Shown here in pieces: positions 1 to 5,059 of a stretch of 5,787 nucleotides of DNA (position 1 is its first letter; every line of letters starts with the position of its first letter). The translations under genes were made by a program, and so were the position numbers. Below the pieces are notes generated by a model. The model searched no databases. It was not told the origin of the DNA and saw only the letters and a program-made list of their open reading frames with translations. Source of the DNA: Bacillota bacterium (lineage in GTDB: Bacteria > Bacillota > Limnochordia > JAAZLZ01); contig JAAZLZ010000205.1 of assembly GCA_012799075.1 (NCBI GenBank), forward strand, positions 1-5,787. Reading direction: 5' to 3'.

Positions 1-41
1 AGTGATGGATTTCAAGGGAGCTAGGCATCGGGGGGAATGAC

Positions 42-365
42 ATGTTGATCGTCACATCGGAATCGGTTGCCGGCAAAAGGGTTGTCCAGACCTTAGGGCT
101 AGTTCGGGGCAGTACGGTGCGGGCTAGGCACTTAGGTCAAGATATCCTGGCTGTCCTCAAGAACATCGTCGGAGGCGAAGTTGGAACCTACTCCGAGCTT
201 CTTAAAAGCTCCCGGGAAGAGGCCCTTGAACGGATGACAGCCGAGGCAAGGGCCCTAGGAGCCAATGGCGTCGTTGGTGTACGATTTGCTACAGCCCATG
301 TGATGAGCGGAGCCGCCGAGATTTTAGCCTATGGCACTGCGGTTGTCCTCGAAGACGTTGAGTAA
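42..365 (+). CDS. YbjQ/UPF0145 family protein (putative heavy-metal-binding domain)
   Basis: This is a complete 107-residue protein, the usual size for the UPF0145/YbjQ family (the Pfam YbjQ_1 'putative heavy-metal-binding' domain), and the domain fills the whole chain. Family hallmarks are visible in order: the N-terminal strand MLIVTSESVAGKRV, the GGE..TYSELLKSSREEALERM block at residues 44-65, GANGVVGVRF at 73-82, and the closing YGTAVV at 97-102. Family structures form small ring-like oligomers. The metal-binding role is a database label rather than a shown function, and this protein has no cysteine that would support a thiol metal site. The ATG start follows a G-rich stretch (GGGGGGAA, 30-37) that can act as a ribosome binding site. 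No signal peptide or membrane segment is seen, so it should be cytosolic. It points the same way as the AOR gene but lies 320 bases away with a possible terminator between, so co-transcription is doubtful. Family assignment is firm; function is unknown. Confidence 0.93.
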   Translation: MLIVTSESVAGKRVVQTLGLVRGSTVRARHLGQDILAVLKNIVGGEVGTYSELLKSSREEALERMTAEARALGANGVVGVRFATAHVMSGAAEILAYGTAVVLEDVE

Positions 366-379
366 AATTGAGCAAAGGC

Positions 380-408
380 GAACGCCGCGTCGGATTGACA
401 CGGCGTTC
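380..408 (+). terminator. Possible intrinsic terminator after the YbjQ gene
   Basis: An 11-base inverted repeat with one mismatch (GAACGCCGCGT at 380-390, ACACGGCGTTC at 398-408) encloses a 7-base loop and begins 14 bases after the YbjQ stop codon. The stem is GC-rich. The following run, TTCGATCT after the closing TTC, is only moderately T-rich, so termination may be partial. Position directly after a stop codon and before a long gene-free stretch supports the call. Confidence 0.55.
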
Positions 409-578
409 TTCGATCTAGGCCCTTGCTTGTTGTCGTCGGCCTTTGAGCATTCCTGTTGCATATGAAGGATCGAAAAGGATCGTTGCTAGCAATTATCGCC
501 TTTTCCGGGGGAGGGCTGCACCGCCCCGATTGCCCCTTGGGTTGATGGTAAGAGGTTTTGTCCCTCAAAGAAGGATTT

Positions 579-607
579 TTGCTCTTGCGTCCCGTATTGT
601 AGATTAT
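579..607 (+). promoter_or_regulatory. Weak sigma-70-type promoter candidate for the AOR gene
   Basis: TTGCTC (579-584) and GATTAT (602-607) are separated by 17 bases, the ideal spacing. They match the -35 and -10 consensus only at three and four of six positions. Transcription would start near 614, about 70 bases before the AOR start codon and just before the inverted repeat at 620-641. Matches this weak arise by chance in AT-rich DNA, so this is only a pointer. Confidence 0.2.
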
Positions 608-619
608 GGAGTATCACAA

Positions 620-641
620 TTTGGCTGGATTGTGAGCCAAA
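620..641. promoter_or_regulatory. Inverted repeat upstream of the AOR gene, possible operator
   Basis: TTTGGCT (620-626) and AGCCAAA (635-641) form perfect 7-base arms around an 8-base spacer, centred 55 bases before the AOR start codon. The 22-base symmetric layout with half-sites about 15 bases centre to centre is compatible with a dimeric DNA-binding regulator. In RNA it could form a small hairpin in the AOR leader. No T-run follows, so it does not look like a terminator. No regulator gene lies in the window, so the binding protein is unknown. Confidence 0.35.
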
Positions 642-670
642 ATGATGTTCTTTACTAGGGGATTATTGTA

Positions 671-678
671 AAAGGAGG
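671..678 (+). promoter_or_regulatory. Strong ribosome binding site that fixes the TTG start of the AOR gene
   Basis: AAAGGAGG lies 7 bases before the TTG at 686, a near-perfect Shine-Dalgarno sequence at ideal spacing. The frame is closed upstream by a TAG at 656-658, and no ATG or GTG occurs between that stop and the TTG. The unusual TTG start is therefore well supported. Confidence 0.9.
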
Positions 679-685
679 GATCTTT

Positions 686-2572
686 TTGGCTCAAGGCTTT
701 ACTGGCAGAATTCTTCGGGTAAATTTGACCGACGGTACGACTTCTATTGAAGAACTTGATCCGGTGATTTACCGAAGGTACCTCGGTGGAGGGGCCTTAG
801 CCACGTACTTTCTGTTGAAGGAAATGCCCCCGGGCGTAGATCCCTTGGGGCCGGACAACGTACTGGTGTTTATGTGTTCCATCTTGACAGGCACCCCCAT
901 TCCTGGCTTCAGCCGCTATACTGTCGCAGCCAAATCACCTTTGACCGAAGGCTTTGCCGAGGCGGAGGCTGGTGGTTGGTGGGCTCCCGAGCTGAAATGG
1001 GCGGGCTTCGACGGCATTATTATTAAGGGGAAATCCCCCAAGCCCGTGTACTTGTGGATCAAAGACGGCGAGTGCGAAATTAGAGATGCAAAGAACATCT
1101 GGGGCAAGACCACGGGTGAGGCCGAAGAAATCATTCGGGAAGAACTGGGCGATAAGAGGATAAAAGTTGCCCAGACCGGTCCTGGCGGTGAAAATCTAGT
1201 CCGGTATGCCTGCGTTCTCAACAACGTGAAGCATGCTAACGGACGAACGGGTCTGGGAGCTGTCATGGGCTCCAAGAATTTGCGGGCCGTTGCCGTCCGG
1301 GGCACCCAAAAGCTTGCCCTTCATGATGAAGAGGGCATCCGGAATATCACCCGCTGGTTCGCCCAGACCTGGCGAGACAATCCCCGCCAGGTGACCATGC
1401 ACAAACTTGGTACAAGCAATGGCGTCCTGGGCCTGAATGCCGGCGGCATCCTGCCCACCAAGAACTTCCGGACGGGAACCTTCGAGGATGCCGATAAGAT
1501 TTCCGGTCAGGCCATGGTGGACACAATCCTAATCGACCGGGAAGGCTGCTATGCTTGTCCCGTCCGCTGCAAGCGGGTTGTCGACACCAAGGGCGAATAT
1601 GACGTGGATCCTTTCTATGGCGGGCCCGAATACGAGACCATCGGCTCGTTGGGATCCCTATGCTGCATAGGTGACTTGCCGGCAATCGCTAAAGGCAGCG
1701 AGCTTTGCAACAAATATGGCTTAGATACGATTTCCACCGGTGTTTGCATAGCCTTCGCCATGGAGTGCTACGAAGAAGGCTTGCTCACCAAGGAGGATAC
1801 AGGGGGACTGGATCTGCGTTTTGGCAACGTGGAAGCCATGCTCACCCTGATCGAACAGATTGCCTTCCGGCAAGGCCTTGGCGACCTCCTCGCGGAGGGC
1901 GTGGCCAGGGCTGCGGAGAAGATCGGCAATGGCGCCGAAAAGTTCGCCATGCATGTGAAAAAGCAGGAGCTGCCCATGCATGAGCCCCGGGGCAAGAAGA
2001 GCCTGATCCTGGCCTACGCGGTTTCGCCTACCGGAGCCGACCATATGGAAAACCCCCATGATGGGGATTTCGCATCCTACAGCCCTGCCATGAAGAACGT
2101 GGCGCAGTTAGGTTTCATCGAGCCCGTTGAGGCCTTCGATCTTTCCTACCGCAAGGTTCGCCAGTTCCTGTATCTGCAGAAGATCTGGAGCCTTTACAAC
2201 TCCCTGGGTGTATGCACCTTTGTTGCTACCCCGGTCTACACTTTGACCTTCGATAAACTCGTTGAGGCTGTCGAAGCAGCTACTGGCTGGACTACCAGCC
2301 TTTGGGAGCTGCTCAAGGTGGGAGAAAGGGCAGATACCATGGCCCGCTGCTTCAATGTCCGGGAGGGCTTTACCCGGGAGGATGACACGCTGCCCGATCG
2401 ATTGTTTGGACCTTTGGAGGGCGGTGCCTTGGAGGGTGTGGGCGTTGATAGGGACAACTTCCAAGAACTGCTCAGCTATTACTACGGCATGGTCGGCTGG
2501 GACCCGGAAACGGGAGTGCCAACCCGGGCCCGCCTGGCGGAGCTGGAGCTGGATTGGATTGAACTTCCGTAA
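686..2572 (+). CDS. Tungsten-dependent aldehyde:ferredoxin oxidoreductase family protein
   Basis: This complete 628-residue protein is full length for the AOR family. Known members oxidise aldehydes to carboxylic acids (or reduce acids) using a tungsten or molybdenum bis-pyranopterin and one [4Fe-4S] cluster, with ferredoxin as electron partner. The N-terminal cofactor-binding domain begins with GFTGRILRVNLT (4-15) and carries GFSRYTVAAKSPLT (74-87), where R77 matches the cluster/pterin-bridging arginine of Pyrococcus AOR, then GRTGLGAVMGSKNLRAVAVRG (186-206; one motif). The cluster ligands are all present: C288, C291 and C295 in CYACPVRC, and C510 in SLGVC. Pterin-contact motifs KYGLDT (343-348) and NSLGVC (505-510) are in place, as are E317 (PEYET) and H453 (GADHMENPHD), which match the proposed active-site Glu and His. 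It starts with TTG. There is no signal peptide, so it is cytosolic. No moaD/thiS-like, ferredoxin or AorB-like gene is adjacent, so electron partner and substrate stay open. A related possibility is another subtype of the superfamily (FOR, GAPOR, WOR or a BamB-like enzyme); the subtype cannot be fixed by eye. Confidence 0.95.
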   Translation: MAQGFTGRILRVNLTDGTTSIEELDPVIYRRYLGGGALATYFLLKEMPPGVDPLGPDNVLVFMCSILTGTPIPGFSRYTVAAKSPLTEGFAEAEAGGWWAPELKWAGFDGIIIKGKSPKPVYLWIKDGECEIRDAKNIWGKTTGEAEEIIREELGDKRIKVAQTGPGGENLVRYACVLNNVKHANGRTGLGAVMGSKNLRAVAVRGTQKLALHDEEGIRNITRWFAQTWRDNPRQVTMHKLGTSNGVLGLNAGGILPTKNFRTGTFEDADKISGQAMVDTILIDREGCYACPVRCKRVVDTKGEYDVDPFYGGPEYETIGSLGSLCCIGDLPAIAKGSELCNKYGLDTISTGVCIAFAMECYEEGLLTKEDTGGLDLRFGNVEAMLTLIEQIAFRQGLGDLLAEGVARAAEKIGNGAEKFAMHVKKQELPMHEPRGKKSLILAYAVSPTGADHMENPHDGDFASYSPAMKNVAQLGFIEPVEAFDLSYRKVRQFLYLQKIWSLYNSLGVCTFVATPVYTLTFDKLVEAVEAATGWTTSLWELLKVGERADTMARCFNVREGFTREDDTLPDRLFGPLEGGALEGVGVDRDNFQELLSYYYGMVGWDPETGVPTRARLAELELDWIELP

Positions 2573-2595
2573 AGAAGGGGCCTTGGGCCCCTTCT
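2573..2595. terminator. Bidirectional intrinsic terminator between convergent genes
   Basis: A perfect 10-base-pair hairpin (AGAAGGGGCC at 2573-2582, GGCCCCTTCT at 2586-2595) with a TTG loop begins directly after the AOR stop codon and ends 4 bases before the stop of the opposing DUF4129 gene. Read on the minus strand, the stem closes with TTCT and runs on into TTACGG, giving a short T-rich tail. On the plus strand it is followed by CAACTTATC, a weaker tail. Its position in a 27-base gap between convergent genes strongly suggests that it ends both transcripts. Confidence 0.8.
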
Positions 2596-2599
2596 CAAC

Positions 2600-3928
2600 T
2601 TATCCCTGAGTGTGGCTTTGGTTAAAGGGCAGTCTGGCAAACCATCGGATGGGGGTAGACAGTTTTCGCCAGGCCCTGCGGACCGAGGCGAGCTCCTCCT
2701 CGTCCAAGACTATTTCCCCATAGGTCTCCCCATTGAAGCTCTCCACAATCTGTTCAAAGTCCCCTTTAAGATCAGGATAGTACTTCCCTAGCCGCCTGCC
2801 ATACTCCCTGGGGGTTTCCGCGGGCAGGGGGGGAAGACCTCTCCTTCGTCCCCAGGCTAACAGCCCAGCATAAAGCCTGGCCATCGGAGTGAGGTAGCGG
2901 GGCCTTTGCAGCATCTTCCGGAAGCGTTCTCGGATGGCCAGCCAAAGGCTCCTTAAGTATTGGTAGATGTCAACTGGCTGTCCCCCATGGTCTGCTGAAG
3001 ATGAAAGCCAGCGGATAAGCTGCCAGATCCCCCAGCCCAAAGCGAGCAAGCCGGCCAGAACGGCTGCTCCCAACAGACCCCACCCCATGATGCGCTCGAT
3101 CAACGCCATCCACCAGCTGGTCTCGGGAGGGGGCAGGATCTCTCCGGAGCTCCCTGGAGGAGGAACAGCCTCTCCTCCGGGGGGGCTTGTGCCGAAGCGG
3201 AAGAGAAAGCGCAGGATCCTGATGAGGATCGGTACCAAGGGAGCGGCTGCCCGCTGTAAGATCCCATAGGCAGTCGCGGCCGCCTGGGTCAAGTAGGGGA
3301 GGAACAGGAAGACAAGTCCTGCCCCCAACAAGAGCACAAGGGCAATAAAAGATAGGATGAGGCCTACTCCCCGGTAGCCGAGGAGGTATTCCCGGTGCCC
3401 CCCGCCTTGATCCCGGGCCAAGGCTAGAGCCAAGATGCTGAAGAAAAAGAAGGAAAAAACCAACAGGTACCCTGTGGAATGGGCCTGCTCGATCCCGATG
3501 CAAAGCAAGAAAAACAGGATGAAAGCACCGATGCCCGCATCGAACCGGGAGCAAACCGCCCTGTGGGAAAGCCCCCGATGGGCAAGAGCTCTTCCCCCCA
3601 GCCAAAACATCAAGGACCAAAAGACAACCAGTCCTAGGGCGAAATGCTCCTGCTGTCCGATGGGATGGGCCAGGCCTAGGTGGTTGATGAGGCTAAGCTC
3701 AACCAGGCAAAAGCCTGCCAGATGCAGGAGGAGAACATAGATTATCCGCCATCCCCGGCCCTCGGTGAGCCGGGTGATCAAAAAGCCCAGAGCAAGGGTG
3801 AGGATCGCCGCCTGGATGGGAAAGGGTTGGGGGATGACGAGGCTGCAAAACAAGTTGGTAAAAGCATACAGCCAGGCAATTTCCATCCCTCCGGCCGCGA
3901 TGGCCAGCAGGCTTGTCTTGTTCCTCAT
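2600..3928 (-). CDS. Multi-TM membrane protein with C-terminal DUF4129 domain (TgpA-like, no transglutaminase core)
   Basis: This complete 442-residue integral membrane protein is last in the moxR-DUF58 cluster. About seven hydrophobic segments occupy the N-terminal half (roughly residues 10-31, 38-53, 61-82, 95-112, 131-147, 153-171, 187-211). A short Pro/Gly-rich loop follows (247-270), then another membrane segment (284-306). The C-terminal soluble part (about 345-422) reads as DUF4129: LTPMARLYAGLLAWGRRRG, a short PPLPAETPREYGRRL stretch, and a helical end with YGEIVLDEEELASVRRAWRKL. This is the arrangement of TgpA-type proteins, but the roughly 100-residue periplasmic transglutaminase core with its Cys-His-Asp triad is absent from the loop between the last two membrane segments. 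The ATG overlaps the DUF58 stop by 4 bases (ATGA), and AGAGGAGG lies 9 bases upstream, so translation is coupled yet has its own site. Function is unknown. It is plausibly a membrane partner of the MoxR/DUF58 pair. The DUF4129 assignment is by eye. Confidence 0.85.
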   Translation of the reverse strand: MRNKTSLLAIAAGGMEIAWLYAFTNLFCSLVIPQPFPIQAAILTLALGFLITRLTEGRGWRIIYVLLLHLAGFCLVELSLINHLGLAHPIGQQEHFALGLVVFWSLMFWLGGRALAHRGLSHRAVCSRFDAGIGAFILFFLLCIGIEQAHSTGYLLVFSFFFFSILALALARDQGGGHREYLLGYRGVGLILSFIALVLLLGAGLVFLFLPYLTQAAATAYGILQRAAAPLVPILIRILRFLFRFGTSPPGGEAVPPPGSSGEILPPPETSWWMALIERIMGWGLLGAAVLAGLLALGWGIWQLIRWLSSSADHGGQPVDIYQYLRSLWLAIRERFRKMLQRPRYLTPMARLYAGLLAWGRRRGLPPLPAETPREYGRRLGKYYPDLKGDFEQIVESFNGETYGEIVLDEEELASVRRAWRKLSTPIRWFARLPFNQSHTQG

Positions 3929-5055
3929 GGGTGGCTGCCTCCTCTGATATCATCCAGACTGAAAACCAAGCTCTGCAGGGGGCCTTCCCCGGGCTCCTTG
4001 ACAATGGCCGCGATGGGGGTCTTTGGCATTCTCCGGTGGTCTAGCCGGTGCGCAAAGTAGATGACGGTCGTGCCCCAAGGCAAAGGGCCGCATCTTGCCA
4101 AGCAGTCCCTTAAGGACCCTTTGGGCTTCCTTTCCAGTCGGGCCAATGCTTCCAAGATGGCCGGGATGGAATCCCTTCCAATGGGCAGCACCCCGCAGCC
4201 ATCGCCGGCTAGAGCTCCGTTGGCAGCAAATCCCAAGGGATGGCGCTCTTGATCCAGGCGGACCGCGAGGGATGCGACCACCTCAAGCATTTCCTCGAAA
4301 CCATCTGGATCGTCGGTAAAGCCCTCTACATCCAACAACAGCATGACCTTCATCTGGACCGTAGGTTCGCAGATCTTCTCCTGGAGCCGGTCATGGCGGG
4401 CACTTGCCTTCCAATGGATGTACCGGGCGGGGCGGGAGTGTTGGTAGTCCCTGGTCCCCATGAGGCTGGTAGGATCGGCGACGGGGCCTTGGGCGCCCCG
4501 GGTGCCAAGGAGCTCCCTTAAGGGCGCAGGAAAGTGTTCAATGGGGATCAGGCGGGGGTAGACCACTAGATGGCAGGCCGCCGAACCGTTCTGCCACCGA
4601 TGGAAAAACCCGAGGAGATCCCCTGCACCGAGCATCAACGGGCCGACTTGGTGGTAGCCTCGGCATGGAGCTTCCAGATCCCATTGCCAGGTGATCTGTT
4701 GGTACCACAAGACACCGCTGCTTTCCTCCAAGGCCGCCTGGCCAAAAGGCCGGGCAAGGGGGATTTTAACCTTCATCCAGACGGGGAGGGCCTTGAGATT
4801 CTCCACTTGGGCCGTCAAGGTCAGCTTCTCCCCGGGAAACAGCCTCATCTTGTCCATGGACATTGTGCCTCGGGTCGCCCTTAGACTGTAGTGACACCAG
4901 ATTTTAGCTCCATTAACCAGGATCAGGATCAGCAGAAATAGCAGGCTCAGTCTAGCTTGGCCCTTTAACAGGGCAATGAAGAGGAACAGACCCACCAGCA
5001 GCTGGGTGAAGCCGTCGATGAAAATACTGGGCAGTCCGGGAGCATCTCGTTCCAT
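3925..5055 (-). CDS. DUF58 domain-containing membrane-anchored protein
   Basis: This complete 376-residue protein is typical in length for DUF58 proteins encoded next to MoxR. Two hydrophobic segments near the N-terminus (about 12-30 and 35-50) form a membrane hairpin. A beta-rich region follows (about 60-170; FPGEKLTLTAQVEN, with APCRGYHQVGPLMLGAGDLLGFF at 129-151). The diagnostic DUF58 block is at 200-231: GTRDYQHSRPARYIHWKAS and then ARHDRLQEKICEP. The C-terminal part begins with a strand, MLLLDVEGF (238-246), resembling the first strand of a von Willebrand A fold, but the metal-site DxSxS pattern is not kept. In known clusters DUF58 proteins are thought to be partners or substrates of the MoxR ATPase; a biochemical role is not established. 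The ATG lies 4 bases after the moxR stop with only a weak Shine-Dalgarno (GAG), suggesting coupled translation. Its stop overlaps the DUF4129 start. Family call is firm. Confidence 0.93.
   Translation of the reverse strand: MERDAPGLPSIFIDGFTQLLVGLFLFIALLKGQARLSLLFLLILILVNGAKIWCHYSLRATRGTMSMDKMRLFPGEKLTLTAQVENLKALPVWMKVKIPLARPFGQAALEESSGVLWYQQITWQWDLEAPCRGYHQVGPLMLGAGDLLGFFHRWQNGSAACHLVVYPRLIPIEHFPAPLRELLGTRGAQGPVADPTSLMGTRDYQHSRPARYIHWKASARHDRLQEKICEPTVQMKVMLLLDVEGFTDDPDGFEEMLEVVASLAVRLDQERHPLGFAANGALAGDGCGVLPIGRDSIPAILEALARLERKPKGSLRDCLARCGPLPWGTTVIYFAHRLDHRRMPKTPIAAIVKEPGEGPLQSLVFSLDDIRGGSHP
3938..3945 (-). promoter_or_regulatory. Ribosome binding site of the DUF4129 gene inside the DUF58 coding end
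   Basis: On the minus strand AGAGGAGG lies 9 bases before the ATG at 3928, within the last codons of the DUF58 gene. It supports this start over later methionines and shows that the third gene is not solely dependent on reinitiation at the ATGA overlap. Confidence 0.75.
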
Positions 5056-5059
5056 CGTT

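Larger units (their letters stand above)
409..685. other. Gene-free leader region upstream of the AOR gene
   Basis: About 280 bases with no convincing gene. A 71-codon open frame starting with TTG at 443 and ending at 658 has no visible ribosome binding site, a composition unlike a conserved protein (arginine-rich then hydrophobic) and no family I recognise, so it is not called. The stretch holds several structured elements: two direct copies of AAGGATCG 10 bases apart (465-472, 475-482); a GC-rich potential hairpin in which GGGC (513-516) pairs with GCCC (523-526) inside flanking GGGG and CCCC runs (507-536); and an inverted repeat at 620-641. The second half is more AT-rich than the flanking genes, as expected of a promoter region. 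It could be a long 5' leader of the AOR mRNA, possibly with a regulatory RNA. I cannot match it to a known riboswitch by eye. Confidence 0.5.

Noticed and set aside
2..40. Possible tail of an upstream plus-strand gene ending in TGA at 38-40, one base before the YbjQ ATG.
   Set aside because: Only 12 codons are visible and another frame is also open to a TAG at 22-24, so the sequence cannot show that either is coding.
329..568. 79-codon minus-strand open frame overlapping the end of the YbjQ gene and the intergenic region.
   Set aside because: It overlaps a well-supported gene, runs through the terminator-like hairpin, and its translation is low-complexity and unlike any family I know.
627..636. 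GATTGTGAGC resembles a half-site of the E. coli lac operator.
   Set aside because: The match is only a short half-site, the symmetric partner is missing, and the surrounding symmetry is that of the TTTGGCT/AGCCAAA repeat, so it is most likely chance.
443..658. 71-codon open frame in the gene-free region, in the same frame as the AOR gene and separated from it by one TAG.
   Set aside because: It has a TTG start with no ribosome binding site and no recognisable family. The AOR N-terminus at 686 already matches the family start and has a strong Shine-Dalgarno, so neither an N-terminal extension by read-through nor a separate small gene is supported.
2970..3620. 216-codon open frame on the same strand as the DUF4129 gene but in another frame.
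   Set aside because: Its translation is rich in Gly, Pro, Arg and Ser without domain signals, typical of an out-of-frame shadow in GC-rich DNA; the overlapping DUF4129 frame has coherent membrane helices.
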